DNA from: Prunus persica
Lineage: Eukaryota; Streptophyta; Magnoliopsida; Rosales; Rosaceae
NCBI RefSeq assembly: GCF_000346465.2
Contig: NC_034014.1
Coordinates: 3,893,385-3,957,384, forward strand
Reading direction: 5' to 3'
DNA length: 64,000 bases
Within the stretch, counting starts at the first letter, position 1; every line of letters starts with the position of its first letter. The position numbers and the translations under genes were made by a program. The notes beneath the pieces are model-generated. The model saw only the letters and a program-made list of their open reading frames with translations. It ran no database searches and was not told the DNA's origin. Shown one piece after another: positions 24,914-38,609 of this stretch.

Positions 24914-27900
24914 GACTCCGGCTCCTCAGCCGCCGACCCAGTACTCGGGTCTGGGCCCCACGAAGCCTGGCGAGAAGCCCCGGGTGGTGGTCTTGGGCAC
25001 GGGTTGGGCCGGGTGCCGGCTCATGAAAGGCTTGGACACCGATATATACGACGTCGTTTGCGTGTCGCCTAGGAACCATATGGTCTTCACGCCTCTGTTG
25101 GCGTCCACCTGCGTTGGGACTCTGGAGTTTAGGTCCGTCGCGGAGCCAATCGGGAGGATCCAACCCGCAATATCTCGCGAACCCGGGTCGTATTTCTTTC
25201 TTTCTAATTGTGTTGGCCTCGATCCTGATAAGCATTTGGTACGTCTTGTGCTTTTTGGGGTTTTATGTTTTCATGGAAAATATGTTTGTGAATAGTGAAT
25301 TGGGTATCTCTAGATTTAGTGACTTTTTGGGTAAAGTTTGAATCTTTTGAGTAAAGCATGACATGGGTAATTGTTATTTAATTAAAGTTTCTCTTTTCCG
25401 GAATGGAAAATATGAATTATTTAGTTTATGTATTGTAAATCTTGGGGATGTTTGATTTTTCAGCTGAAAGTGTCTTAGTTTTAAGTTTTAACAAATTATT
25501 TGATTCGAAGATTATGTCTAGGTGAAGACTCGAAGAATGTATGTTAGTGGGAAAGTGCTACACTGTGATGCATATAGAGTTACAAGACTAGCCTATTATT
25601 GGTGGATAAAATATTCAAAATCTTGGAGATTATTTGGATTTTACAATGCAAGAAATTTTGGTTTTGGGAAATGAAGGTGCAATGCGAGACTGTAACTGAT
25701 GGAGCAGAACCCTTGAAGCCATGGAAATTTGAAATTTCATACGACAAGTTGGTAATTGCATTGGGAGCAAAGCCAACCACTTTTGGAATACAGGGTGTAG
25801 AAGAACATGCAATTTTTCTTCGTGAAGTCTACCATGCCCAGGAAATCCGCAGGAAGCTGCTCCTAAACTTGATGCTGTCGGATGTTCCTGGTATGTACTG
25901 CAGTTAGATTTTAAATTTAATTACTTGAGACTAACAATAATTTGATGTGAGCTCTCGTTGTATATTTCACTCATGGATTTTTGGCTGGGGGCAGGTGTTT
26001 CTGAGGAAGAGAAAAGCAGACTCCTACACTGTGTTGTTGTAGGAGGTGGTCCCACGGGAGTTGAGTTTAGTGGTGAACTGAGTGACTTCATTCAGAGAGA
26101 TGTTCGACAAAGATATTCCCATGTGAAAAATTATATTCATGTTACCTTGATTGAGGTTTGTCCATTAAATCTTTGCCATGGGATTCAACCTTGTTAAATA
26201 CTTTTACAAAATAATTAGATATAATGCAGTCCATGCAAAAACTTAAGAGCCATCAGTTATTATTGTTATTATTTTTTTGAGAGGAGCTGTCAACTGTTTA
26301 TTGTAACAGGAAAGTAGATTACCATTTCAGACTTACCAAATCTTTTTGAAAGAAAGTATGGAAATTGAGTAGTGTTCTTGTCTTCACAGGCAAATGAAAT
26401 ATTATCATCATTTGATGATCGATTGCGGCACTATGCTACAAAACAGCTGACAAAGGTAAGAGATATTTTATTCATAAAAGAACCTATTGGCTGTTATTAA
26501 GCTTGTTCTAGTTTTTCATAGTGCCTGCCTATTCTCATACTGGAATGTCTGGTCTGCCTTTAGATGTGTAAAAATGTCTTTCTAGTAATTAGTGAAAGCA
26601 AAATTGAAGTCCAGAAGCCCAGTTTCTACTGTTTGTGTTGGTATCTTCTCACTACTACAGGTGGACCAAAGATTTCAATTTTTTGGGGGATAATTTTTAA
26701 GCATTGATCTTATGTAATGGCAACTTTAAATGCTAATCCATGGTATTGGAATGACTGCTAAAGTTAATTTCCCATTGAATCTCTGGAATGTTCATGGTTC
26801 ATCTGATTGTTTCTCTCAGTCAGGAGTTCGTCTTGTCCGTGGGATCGTCAAGGATGTCAAAGCTCAGAAGATAATTCTTAATGATGGCACCGAGGTTCCT
26901 TATGGGCTGCTGGTATGGTCTACTGGTGTTGGTCCATCACCTTTGGTGAACTCCTTGCCACTTCCAAAAGCTCCTGGTGGAAGGTAATACCTTATTTGCT
27001 TTTATCAAAATGGATTTCTTCCTCCTCTCAACTACAGAAGTTTCTCACGAATCTAACCTTGTGGTGATTCTTCTGATTTTCATCTTAAAACCTTACAAAT
27101 TTTCATAAACTTTGGTACCTTCTGTTGAACTTTTAACATTTAACTTCTTCTATCCCCTGTTTAAAAATTTTCCATGTGCCTACCATATATATTGGATTGC
27201 TATCAATGGCCTTTTGGTTTGTTGATCGTAAGGTTTCAATATGCTTTTGGTACATGTTTCCACTTTCTCCCTCTTTTCACTACCCAAATTGTTAAGCATG
27301 CGTTTGAAATGGCATATCATATTAGAGTTTCTCTGATTGCAGGGTTGGCGTTGACGAGTGGCTGCAGGTTCCTTCCGTCCAGGATGTGTATTCAATTGGT
27401 GATTGTAGCGGTTTTGTTGAAAGTACTGGAAAACCAACCCTTCCAGCCTTGGCCCAGGTTAGGAATTGTTTGAAGAATAACTTGTGCTAACTGCTAATGT
27501 AGTACAGAGAGTAGTTGTAGACCTGTAGATCCCCGTGCGTGTAAAAGTCCATAGGCTTTGAATCGTGGTAGTAAGTTGAATGTAGATCTTTTCTCTTAAA
27601 AAGTGATTTCAGATTTAACAGTCTATTGTTAAGGGGTGGATACTGGTGATATAGTGTTACTGGTGTGGTACCAGACCTTTATGCATATCTATTTCAAATA
27701 TTTGAAGGTTGCAGAGAGGCAAGGAAAGTATCTGGCGAATTTGTTGAACAAAATTGGTAAAGCTGGTGGAGGACGTGCCAACGGTGCAAAAGAATATAAA
27801 TATGAGGATCCATTTGTGTACAAGCATTTAGGAAGCATGGCAACTCTTGGGAGATACAAGGCTCTTGTCGACCTCAGACAGAGCAAGGTGAATTTCAAGC

Positions 27901-28121
27901 CACTTCTAAGCCCACTCTCTTGAGCTTTAAGTTAAGATAGCTGACCTATGTAGCGTATCTATTTTCAGGACGGAAAAGGCTTAGCTCTGGCTGGATTCAC
28001 CAGTTGGTTTATATGGCGCTCGGCATATTTAACACGAGTCTTGAGCTGGAGGAATAGATTCTATGTGGCGATTAACTGGGCTACAACTTTTGTGTTCGGG
28101 CGTGATATAACCAGAATCTAG
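24786..28121 (+). CDS. NDA: Internal alternative NAD(P)H-ubiquinone oxidoreductase, mitochondrial
   Basis: Eight exons: 24786-25238, 25677-25890, 25995-26155, 26390-26455, 26820-26983, 27343-27457, 27708-27887 and 27969-28121. They sum to 1506 nt (501 aa) with consistent phases. This type II NADH dehydrogenase passes electrons from matrix NADH to ubiquinone without pumping protons, bypassing complex I. The N terminus is an Arg/Ser-rich, acid-poor mitochondrial presequence. Two Rossmann motifs are visible: GTGWAG (71-76, FAD) and GGGPTG (239-244, NAD(P)H). SIGDCSGF marks the second FAD contact and [14 protein letters not shown] the membrane-binding C terminus. There is no EF-hand insert, which fits NDA rather than NDB proteins. 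Whether it equals NDA1 or NDA2 cannot be told. The gene converges on the SELT-like gene. Confidence 0.95.
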
Positions 28122-29166
28122 ATTCGACACGGAAAGCAAGATACTTAGTAGGATGGACAATGCTACTAGGTGATTCTGGCGGCACCATGGCAATGACCGA
28201 ACTGCAGTGGCACTGATCATGTGGCCGCGAGTGCTGTGATGGTGAAGGTTGGATTCAATGGGTGATTAATGGCAGGAGTGGCGGTTGAACCACTTCCATG
28301 GGGAAAAAAAAAATTTGAATAAACTACAATATATAATGTGGAAAATGATATGATTGCCATGTCATTATGTAAACTAGAGTTTCGTGGTATTACTTGGTGC
28401 CCTACATGTTACTTTGCCTATGGTCATGTCTATGACCAAATTACTGCATATGCATTTTAGTGATTGAATAACTGGTTTTACACGACATATTGTGGCTATT
28501 TTATATTGTGACTTGAGCTCTTACAAATCGATGAATCATATTCACTCATCACTATTCTCTTGGCAATGCGACCACCATGTTCCATTAAATCTTGATTTCT
28601 AACGCTGGACATTATTTCTTATCAGAAGTTTTAAAGAAACGAGTAGCATGATACATTCCCGACCAAGTTATGTTCAAATTCTTCTTCTTCCTTTTAAACC
28701 AAACATACAAGAAGGTTCAAAATTTTGTTAAAATACACAAACCCAGGCAAATTGCAAATGCACGCACAAGTTCCAACCGAGCAGTTCCAATTTCAAGAAC
28801 AAAACTAGAGCTTGTTCATATTGGAGTTTTGGGTCTGGTAAAATATACTAAATACATGCGAAATGGAAAATTAAAACCAGTGTACAATCCCAATTTTGAG
28901 TAAATACGGAAATTATATTCCATCAAACGAAATTGCCTAACAAGTTTCAGCCTGTCTCTGTTAATATGCAGAATATGATTATCATAGGCACAACCTATCT
29001 GCAAAACATTCTATTGAGGTTTGTACTTTGTATGACAGATAACAAGTCATGGCACCACCCAGCTTGAAGCCTTGAACCTGCTACTCAACCAGTTTAAAGT
29101 CTTGAACTTATGCAAGATTACAACTCCAACCGCAAGGATTCAGACTTTCCAAACCCAACTGAAAGA
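28122..29166. other. Spacer between convergent NDA and SELT-like genes
   Basis: It should hold both 3' untranslated regions. AT-rich stretches with AATAAA-like signals occur (for example GAATAAAC near 28317). No other feature is seen. Confidence 0.5.
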
Positions 29167-30447
29167 CTAGGGAGCTGCAGCTCCAAGGCCATCTGTGATT
29201 CTTGAACTACCCAACTTCGCGGCAATGTCATCCCTTAGTTCAATCTCACCTGGGAATCTTCCCTCCTTCAGCTTAGAGAAAACCTGAAATATACAAGAGC
29301 ACAGAAGCTACAGTCAATCATATGCACCATTAAAGAGAAGCATTATTGAAAAGGCCAACACATGTATTCACCAAACAAAATAACTGAATATCAATGAAAT
29401 TCTAGTTCAAAGCACACATATGGCCAAACAAACGAAAAGGGTTCACCCACCAATTCATCGTTGAGGAAAACTTCAAAAGCACCAGTGCCTTGGAGGAAGG
29501 ACTGCAATGCATTGCCAAGAAGCCAAGTGGATGCAATGGTCCCAAATCTATTTGCACGCAGAGAGTAATACCAAGGCGGGGGTGTCATAATCCCCAACAT
29601 TGGAAAAATGTGCTCGCCCGCCATTACTATCCCAAAAACTCCAACTTGAGCAACGGGAACCAACTTGCTGAGCACACGCTTTGGAAGGGGTGGGGGGTGA
29701 TTCGAAAGAACAACATGAATTCCAGGAAAAGAAGACTCCAACATCTTTGTTATTGTTAGTGCATTCCCCCTACCAAAACCAAACTCTATTCATAAGTAAA
29801 CATAGCTCAAATTTTTTTTTTCCATGATTCAATCTAACATGTGAATGGCAAACCAAGTAGTACATCACATATCTCTTTTGGAACACAAACTGGGAGCTAA
29901 CAGATAAATCAAGAGCATTTAATGGGTTGGAGGACAAAGCCCAGGATCAGAATAACATTCCAAAATTTCTATTGAATAGCTGTTCAAATTGATCTTTTAT
30001 CATCTCACATCATAAACACAATATATACAAGCCAAAATCTATGAAGCAGGTGAATATAATAATTTGACATAAAATGAAAGACCCAATACGAGAAAGGCAG
30101 AAAAGAAGTAAGACAAGTACTTGTAAGAGCAAGAGGTGCAGAAACTAATCTTGACTGTGCTGCCGGCTCCGAGTCCAACAGCGCTTGGTTTCTGAAATTC
30201 AATAAAAATCAAATCAGAGCATGAAGAAAAAGAGGGTATCAATTTTGGAAAACAGAAAATTAGTTTGAAGTACCTGTGAGGGGAAGTCTTTGGCAACTGG
30301 TGATGGTTGGTGTTGAAGGTGGTGATGGTGATGGTGATGGTGGGGAGGCTTATGGGGCGGAGGTGGAGGTGGAGCGAAGAGGTTTAGGAGGTCGGTGCAG
30401 AAGAGGAAGAGCGGTAACCCTAGCAGAAGAATCTGTGTGCGATCCAT
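29167..30447 (-). CDS. Selenoprotein T-like (SELT-like) thioredoxin-fold protein
   Basis: Four exons on the minus strand, 30447-30274, 30191-30121, 29769-29451 and 29283-29167, sum to 681 nt (226 aa) in phase. The first exon is a hydrophobic signal or anchor (LLLGLPLFLFCTDLLNLF) followed by runs of Pro and His. The second carries the redox motif C76-T-S-C79; animal SELENOT has selenocysteine in the second position of this pair, while plant forms use Cys. The third exon holds the conserved hydrophobic insert (VFGIVMAGEHIFPMLG) and the Rdx-family core. Animal SELENOT is an ER oxidoreductase; an ER or secretory location here follows from the signal. The role in plants is little known. The CA-rich His repeat comes from a GAT/GGT-rich stretch near 30300-30360 and may vary in length. 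Confidence 0.92.
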
Positions 30448-31249
30448 TGCTAGAGTTTACAGAGTACAGACGACGGAGAGAGACAGAGTGTGTGCACAGA
30501 CGAAAATGGTTCTTTTTCTGTTGTAGTCTTTTACTTTGACTCGACTGGTTGGTTGGGATAATTTGGGCTCAGACCATTCTGGGGAGCCCAATAATTTTGG
30601 GCTTCTGGCCCAGAACTAATACATGCATGGAAATATGGGGCAAATTAACGATAGTCATTCATGGGTACCCACAAATTATCTCTAGCCACCCAATAATCTC
30701 TAGGCACTTGGGTTGACATTTCAAGAAAATGAAATTTGCTTTGATTAGTCAGAACACATTTACAAGTACACCAAAAACTAAAGAAATTTAACTAACAATG
30801 TGGATATGGTCAATGTAATTATCCCCTATATACCATGCACGGGTTTGCATTAACATTAAGCAAACTAATTTTTTAATATATAAAAGTGATGTTAGAGGAA
30901 CGGTAAAGCGAAGGAAGGAATTCAAATTAAATGATAACTATTTTTAATCATTTGAACTACAAGAGCAACTGAGTACAATTTGAATATTTATAATAACAAC
31001 TTAAGAATTCTTAGCCCTTTTTATTATTCAATTAAAAAAACTATGCTTGGAATTAGAATCTTCTTCAATAAAATGAAGAGAGAATATAATTAGACCATTG
31101 ACCAATTGCTGATATATATATAGCTAATATTGTTGAGTAATTTTTGTGTTATAATATGTATGGATGTTATTGTTGATTTTTAACATTATGTGGTTATTTC
31201 CTTGTTACACGTTTTTTTAAATAAATAATACAAACGATTAAATTACAAT

Positions 31250-31425
31250 CCTCAGTTTGGATGAGGAAAAATAACTCGAAATTTAGTTAAAAGTCAGGAA
31301 TTTAAAATGAGATATTGACAATTCCCTTGTTTGGCAACTTAAGCGTGAAATTATTAAATGATGCGCAGAAAAAATAGTGAAAATTGGGGCATCAAATTTT
31401 CAAGTTTAATTTCCACCAAAATAGG
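31250..31425 (-). mobile_element. MITE fragment, homologous to the interrupted MITE at 48.5-50.2 kb
   Basis: Read on the minus strand, it matches 48598-48710 and then 50141-50235 of the plus strand with few changes, for example CCTATTTTGGTGGAAATTAA and AATTGTCAAT. Its outer end CCTCAGTTTGGATGAGG corresponds to CCTCCGTTTGGATGGG in the other copy. It shows the uninterrupted state of the site where the 1.4-kb element sits in that copy. Confidence 0.75.
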
Positions 31426-31659
31426 CGGCGTTTCACAATTTTCATAGTGCAAGAATTCATATTTTCAAGTGTGCCAATACTTACTATAAAACTTAATGCC
31501 AAAACTTAGGAAAAACAACGCCAAAACTTACGATAACACTCATCTATAAAAATTATCTTATGCCAAATCAAAAAGCTACAAATCATAGAAGAAAGAAGAA
31601 AGAATTCTTCTTGAGTTATACATCCTCTGCATCAAATCAAATGCTAAAGGCACTCCCAA

Positions 31660-32600
31660 TTGAGAAAAAAAAATATTTTTTTTTAGAAAGAGAATTCATT
31701 CATAAAATCACAGACGTACAAAGAGCGACATTATACAGTGGCCTCGTTAAAACCTTCCTAGGACAATCTCATTGGACAAACCTCAGGAGAGGAAAGAGTA
31801 CCACACATGTTATGGACTAATAAGAGAATCCAATTCAGGTCACTTTGGACCATTACAATAAAAGAACAAGTCAAAAACAAAAACTAACACAAAGACCTCC
31901 GACGAGAACCGCAACTTAAGACCAACATAGTAGACCTACATAAGAGAACCGTAGAAATCCCAAATAGTAAACCCACAGGAGAGGATCACAGAACATCTCA
32001 ATTGTTAAAAGAAGCCTTCTATGAGCAAAATCATAGTCCTTTGACACCCATACAAACTGTAAGAGATACCATAGCAGAAATTAGGAGAGAACACGGAAGA
32101 GGAACGTAGAAACAACAGTAAAAAGACCCCTGAGAAGCACTCCACTTCAACTCAGAACCTGACAAAGAAAATCTCATATGACCAAGCATAGTTCTTCGGT
32201 CGGCGCAGAGTAAAGAAGAGCACCACATCCCAACAACTACCATCAGAGTCGCTGCTGACGCCGCTATTAAAACAGAGACAAAACATCAGCCACCAGGTAT
32301 CACAACTCTCTCAAGGAGAGACACAATCTAGCGTCACTACTGTCGTCGCCATCGAGACAAAGTCAACACTAGTCACTTGGAACACTGCAAAAACAACAAA
32401 ACAAAACAAATAGACAAAGAGACTTAGATATAAACAGATCTAGACTATTTGGGGAGGGGAGAGGAAGGGGAGGAGAAGAGGAGATAAGAGGAAGGGAAAA
32501 TATGGGAGAAAAAGAAGGGGAGATAAGTAGAGGAAGGGGAAGATGGGCGGAGGAGAGGAGGGGCAGTGGCCACCTCCCCCCCCCCCCCCCCTTAGCTTCC
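31660..32600 (-). mobile_element. Probable non-LTR retroelement or retrocopy, poly(A)-ended
   Basis: Read on the minus strand, the segment runs from a C/T-rich, purine-poor start near 32600 (next to a run of C at 32577-32591) to GGTTTTAACGAGGCCACTG and ends TGAATGAATTCTCTTTC followed by an A tract at about 31668-31683. This layout is typical of LINE 3' ends or retrocopies. There is no long reading frame and no duplication that I could confirm. Confidence 0.4.
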
Positions 32601-33545
32601 TTATGATTGGTTGTCAGCAAGGAGAAAGGGGACCAAATAAAATAATAATAATAATAATAATAATGAGTGTGTTGTTGATGTTTATTGCACATATGAAGTG
32701 ATTTGATTTGCTAATATGCTCTGTTTTTTTTAGTACAATAATATGCTTTTTTTATTTTTTTTTTCAATAAGTTGACTTATGTAGTTCATCAAACAATATA
32801 TTATTTTCTATTTCGTGGAATACCTTCTATGTCTGTTATCAATTTTTTTTTTTCTTTTGACACAAATGTGAGTTATGAGTTAGAAATCGATTTTTTGAAA
32901 TATTTAATTTTTATCATTTACAATTTACATGAGCTATCTAAACAATAAAATTTGTAATTTATGTTATTTATAAAATTCGATATACATAAACCCAAATACT
33001 GAAGTCTTCAATTGCTAGAAATTGAAATAATGAAAATCTGAATTCTGTCACTTTATAATTTTATATAATTTTTAAGTTTTTCATCCAAACGAAAGGCAAA
33101 GAGATGAATTTTTTACACATACTATTAAAATGCTATAAGAAATTAAATTTAAGATCACTCATTCGCAAGATAAACCCATGTTTTCCTCGGCTAGACCCGG
33201 CCGCCGTGACCGTGTTGTTATCAGTGATTTTGATAGATGTGGTAACCAACTTAATATACCACTATTGAAAAACAAAAAGTAAATACAACTGTTACTTCCC
33301 AATCCTTCCCTCTTCGGTTTTTGGCGCCTCGTTCTCTCTTCTTGGTCGTTGAAACTTCAACTAAAATTCTGCAAATGGTGGCTCAAAATGTAAAACAGAA
33401 GAAAATTAAACATAAAAAACCGTCGGATTGGAACCTGAAGCTTGAAGCTTGAAGACAGTGAAGAGTGTGAGTCTCCATTAAATTCAACACCCGGAGTTTG
33501 ACTTTGGCTCCTTTCCCCAACCAAAACTGCGAACGCGGCAATGCA
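32601..33545. other. Upstream region of the U-box gene
   Basis: Contains a (TAA/ATT)n run at about 32640-32665 and AT-rich sequence. The last 200 bp should hold the promoter and leader of the PUB gene; no clear TATA box was picked out. The stretch 30448-31249 is also gene-free and includes the promoter of the SELT-like gene. Confidence 0.5.
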
Positions 33546-36500
33546 ATGACGTCATCGTCGTCGTATTCCTCCTCCGTCTCATCGGCGGTGGACTCAATCC
33601 ACACCTCGCTCGCCGACCTCTGCGCCCCTCACTACCACCAATCTCCCTTTGACCTTCCTCGTCGCTTCTCCGGCTTCGCTAACCGCCTCCAGCTGTCACT
33701 CACTCACCTCACCCGCGCCACGTCATCGCTCGACGCCCTCCCTCCCTCCGTGCACACCGCCTTCAAGGGAATCGCCTCCGACCTCGCCGCCGCGCTCGAA
33801 ACTTTGTCGTTTTACAGAACCAAGGGAAAGATCTCCGTCCTCATCAACTGCCTCTCCCTCTGCGATTCCCTCGCCGACCGTACGGTCGCCATATCCGGAT
33901 GGCTCGCCCTCCTCGACCTCGCCATTCAGGACCTGAACCTCCCCGATCTTCGAAAGAAGATCGCCGATCTCTCCAGAGATATGAAGCAAGCTCACTTCAA
34001 AGTAAGTGAAGTCAATTCGTCTTTGAGTTTGATTCAATTATTGTGAATTTTATTTTGAAATTGGGGATTTTCATTTTCTAGGTTACGGAGAGGGAAGAAA
34101 GAGTTCATCATACACTACAGAAAGAAGGACGAACGACTCAATCGAAGACGAGCAAAGCAGTGGAGAGCGCGATAATCATGGACTTGGCTCGAGCGCTCGG
34201 CATCGACCCTGAGAATCACGACGAGCTATCCAAACAGATCAGGCTTCTCAAAAACGACGTCGCCGGGTCCAATTCGGTGTCGGAACGACGGATTCTGGTG
34301 TCGTTGGAGAGGATTGTAGATAACTGGGCCATACGGCCCAATATCTCGGCTTGGAAAGCCGGGATGGAGTTCGAAGACGACGACGTTCACATTTCGCCGT
34401 TTAAGAATTTTCTGTGTCCGTTGACGAAGGAGGTGATGAGGTACCCAGTGGTGCTCCAATCGTCGCAGACTTACGAGCGGACCGCCATTAACTACTGGTT
34501 CGAGCGGTGTCTGGAGGACGGTCGAGACCCGACTTGCCCGGTCACAGGTGAAGTTCTCGGGTCACTGGAGATGAAGCCGAACATTGGACTTGCTGGGGCT
34601 ATTGAGGAGTGGGTCAACAGGAATGTTGAGATTCTGGTGAAGATTTCAGTTCAACATCTTAGCAAAGAGCCTCCTGTGGTGGATTGTTTGGAGGGAGTGT
34701 TGGATAATGTGTATAATATCTCAGAGGAATACCCCAGTTGTAGGTATAAAGTTAGGAATGCTGGGGTTCTTGTGCTCATTGTTAAGATGCTCAGAAACAG
34801 TTCCAAGAGTATTGGGACAAATTTGAGAAGCAAAGCTCTCATGGTTTTGCTTAGCATGGCCAAGGATGAAGAAAGCAAGGTGGGTTTTTTTTTCCTTCAC
34901 TTTCTCTAGTTTTTTGGCGCTTGTATGAATTTCAAGACTCAAACCAGTTCTTATTGATTATAGTCATCGATATGTGCACAAGAAAGTAGCTTAAGATTGT
35001 TTCTAAGTGAGTACTAATTAGTGGGCTGAGAAGGGGAAGGTAGAAGGAACCAAAAGAACAAATTTTTGTGGTGATTTTAATCCTTGAGATGCTTTTCTTT
35101 AAATCATGGTATACTCTTTCATGCTGAAGTTTTTGCTCCACTATGCCTAAGCACAGTTTCTCGTCATTTTATATAGCTTTTTGCATTTGATTTTGTATCT
35201 AGTAGGACCTTGTGGTGTGTCATACATTTTGACAAGTTTCTGATAGAATGTGTTAAAACATTACTAGAACATCATGCTTCAAGAGGGTATCACTAGATTG
35301 GCCATACATAGTCTTATCGGGAGCTCAGAGAAAGAGAAAGAGTATGCTGTCAAATTGTTACTTGAGTTCTCTAGCGACAAAGCTTGTTGCATTAAAATTG
35401 CAACAGAAAAAGGTGCGCTGGTTCTTCTCTCAAGCATGGCAGGAAACCTAGAGCATCCTGGTTTATCCAACCTAGCCAACAAGGTATTGAAGCAGATGGA
35501 AAAGGTGGAGGATAATGTTCAGTATTTAGCTGCGGCAGGGAGGTTTGAACCCTTGCTTACTCGACTTTGTGAAGGTATGCCTTCTATTAGCTTTTACTTG
35601 TCCTTCTGAAAATCATTACATTGTCATGGATTACATATAAAAAATCAATTTTGCAAGTTTATTGTACAAAAATGGAATCAGAACAGGGGAGCTGGAGAGA
35701 TCCATCCTTTTTTTCCCTATAGACTGCACAGTGTATGGTGTGATTTACATTCACATGTTATTATGGAATCTAAAGTCTTTTTGTCAACAGGTTCTGACGA
35801 TGTCAAAATTGAAATGGCATTTATGGTGGGAAGTATGACCTTGACAAATAGCAGCAAGGAACAAATAGCTAGGCAGGGTGCGAAAATACTAATTCAGATG
35901 CTATCTAAGCCAGAAGGAAGAGCAGCAAGCTTGCAAGCACTGTACAACTTGTCAGGTCTAGATGACAATGCAACCATCCTTGTAGATTCTGCTGTACTTC
36001 CCACTCTTACAGATGTCCTTTTCAAAAACCAGGATACTTCTCCCGAACTGAAAGAATTGGCTGCATCAACAATGGCTAATATAGTATCAAATCCAGGGCA
36101 CTGGGAATTGGCATCTGCTGACAAAGAAGGGCATCCTATGCAGTCAGAATCATTTATATATAGTCTTTTGAGGTTTTTACCTCTAGCGTCCCCTCAATGC
36201 CAAATTTCTATTCTCCATATTATATATGGAATTGCTTCGTCCCCACAGGCATCAGGTTTGTTTCATTTAGTTTATGCATTAAATAATATTCTTTCATTAG
36301 TTATGGAATCATACCTTCCTATATATATCTTTGTTATATCAATCTCTGCATTTAATTTGTGTTCACTGCTATGTAAGTTGGTGCTTTTTTATTTTCCTAA
36401 ATTTTATTTGTTTGAAAATGGAATCAGGAAAAAACGTTGTTGATGAACAAAATCCTATTATAGTGACTGGGTTATATGTTGTTTTCCAAAAAAGGCCAAA

Positions 36501-38098
36501 TCCAACATATTACTGGAAAATTGGCTTTCCCTAAATGACGTTTAAAAGAAACAAAGAAGATGATCTCCATAATTGGCTTCTCAGAATAATTTGAAAAAAC
36601 AACCTAAACCTCTATGCTGCAACAGCAGGAACAGGGCTCAAGTGAAGGATCTAATTTTTAACGTCAACATGACAGTGGTTACCATTGTTTCTCTTCTCCT
36701 TTACATTGTTGCCTCTGGATCTTATGTTCTATATCCAAAATCTAATTGTATAATTGTTGTGCTTTACCCTTGATCATATATACCTGTGTGGGCTTGCTGC
36801 TGATAATATCATAAAATTCAAATTCTAGGAAAATGTAAACCACTGTAGGTGAATTTATCTAATCGGTTTCTATTTTGTTGCTACATTTTATGGTTGTGAA
36901 TTGTATGCATAAGAGTATCTCTCATAAAACTGAAACTCAGACAATTACCATGTTCTAACATGAGACCCGTGTTTTATTATTTCTATTGGCAGAGTCGGTT
37001 GCCTGTCATATAAAATCTGGGGAAGGGATTAAAACCATTTTACCATTCCTTGAACACCCAGAAGTTGAACACAGAATTCATGCTTTTAAGCTTACAAGAC
37101 TCCTCTCAGAAAGGTATGGTCAAGATATAGCTAATGAGCTAAGGCTTTCTACCAGGCTTCCCCTGTGCAGAGACAAACTCTTAGACCACCTTTCAACCGA
37201 TAGTGAGAGATCCGATGCTGCATGCATACTTGCGAACCTTTCACTCTCCGAAGATGAAGTGAAAACACTCCTTGGAGTTGGTTTTGTAAAATGGATGATT
37301 ACGACTCTAAAAAACCAGCGCCAAATTTCCAATGGGAGGATTTCACGGCCTGCATCAAGCATGTTGGAAGGTCTTCTTGGTCTTTTACTTCACATTACAA
37401 GGAACCTTGAGCCCCAAACTCTTGTTACGTTCAAAGAGCACAGCCTTATCACTATCTTCTGCGAACATCTTGGTTATCCTTCAAACCCAAGAGTGAAACA
37501 ACTAGCTGCTCTTGGATTGAAAATCTTGTCCGAGTATGGAAGGTCACTAGCTGCTGTGGAATCAGAACGACCACCTCCCCATGGAATGTGTTCTTATCTG
37601 GTCTTCATGTGTGGACGCTCTTCTGAAGAACCTTCGACGTGCCCAATACACAATGCTCCATGTGAAGAAGACAGTCAGCTGTGCTTGCTAAAGAGTAACT
37701 CCATCAAACCCCTCGTTGATCTACTTACAGACAGCAACACGAGTGTTCAGATTGCTGCAGTGGAGGCACTGTCCACTCTTGTAATAGATACCTCCAGCAG
37801 CTTCAAAAGAGCAGTGGACGAGCTCGAACAATTGGGTGTGATTGAAGCCGTGATTTCTCTTTTCATAGAAGTTCGTCCGGGGGAGCTTCAAGAGAGAACA
37901 ACCTGGATCATAGAGAGAATATTGAGAGTCGACAACCATAGACATTCTCTAAATCAGTCTCTGGTTTGGGCATTGGTGGAAGCCTTTAAGCATGGCAATG
38001 CCAACACAAAGAGACATGCTCAAGATGCTCTCACTAGTCTGAAACAGTTATCGGCGGTTAGCGGAAAGTCCTCGTATCAAACTCGGGCACAGAGGTAG
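33546..38098 (+). CDS. U-box E3 ubiquitin ligase with ARM repeats (PUB42/43/44-like)
   Basis: Five exons, 33546-34001, 34082-34879, 35268-35574, 35791-36255 and 36993-38098, sum to 3132 nt (1043 aa) in phase. Order: an N-terminal helical UND-like region (1-250), a U-box at about 259-335 (FLCPLTKEVMRYPVVL, then YERTAINYWF and CPVTGEVL), and a long armadillo array (about 350-1030) with typical ARM helices such as VKQLAALGLKILSEYG and SVQIAAVEALSTL. The U-box binds the E2 enzyme and the ARM array binds the target. The length fits PUB42-type proteins better than the ~800-aa PUB43/44 (SAUL1) proteins, which act in senescence and immunity. The start is the first in-frame ATG; the frame is open upstream without one. 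Intron 4 (36256-36992) is the longest and shows no other gene. Confidence 0.92.
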
Positions 38099-38609
38099 CT
38101 GATGACAGACATGGAATTTTTGTTGTAATTTTTAGTGAGTTTCCCTGTCTCAATTTGTAAATTTATTGTATACTAATTTGTAAATTTATTGTATAGTTGT
38201 GCTCTCAGTCTCTCAGTTTTGCATTCATTGTTGTAACTTGTAACTTGTAAGAAATCAATAGGGTGTTGAGAATTGCGAGCTGCCTGATTTTCATCTTCAG
38301 TTAAACTCAAGCTTGATTTGAGTCTTGCTGCATTTTGGGAACTTTACAAGAAAAGTCTCGACAGCAAAGCAACCAAAAAGTAAAGGCCAAAAGCTTGTTG
38401 CCGCATCTGCTGAAAAGTCAGTATTTTCCAGTCAATATAGCTCCCCACTAAGAAAAGAATAATCGAATAAAGTTTGAAAAAATACATAAATTCCATCGAA
38501 TATTCTTTCATTGCCCAAAAAAATCACCAGAATTCCATTTTAAGAAAAACATAATCGATTGTTCACGTGTTAACATCAGATTTTCTTTACCTAGACTCTT
38601 TCTTAAGGG

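Noticed and set aside
27343..27457. Suspected frameshift in exon 6 of the NDA gene
   Set aside because: On recounting, the exon is 115 nt and keeps the frame through SIGDCSGF to the next exon; the gene is intact.
33723..34037. 104-aa minus-strand frame
   Set aside because: Lies entirely opposite exon 1 of the U-box gene, which has full domain support.
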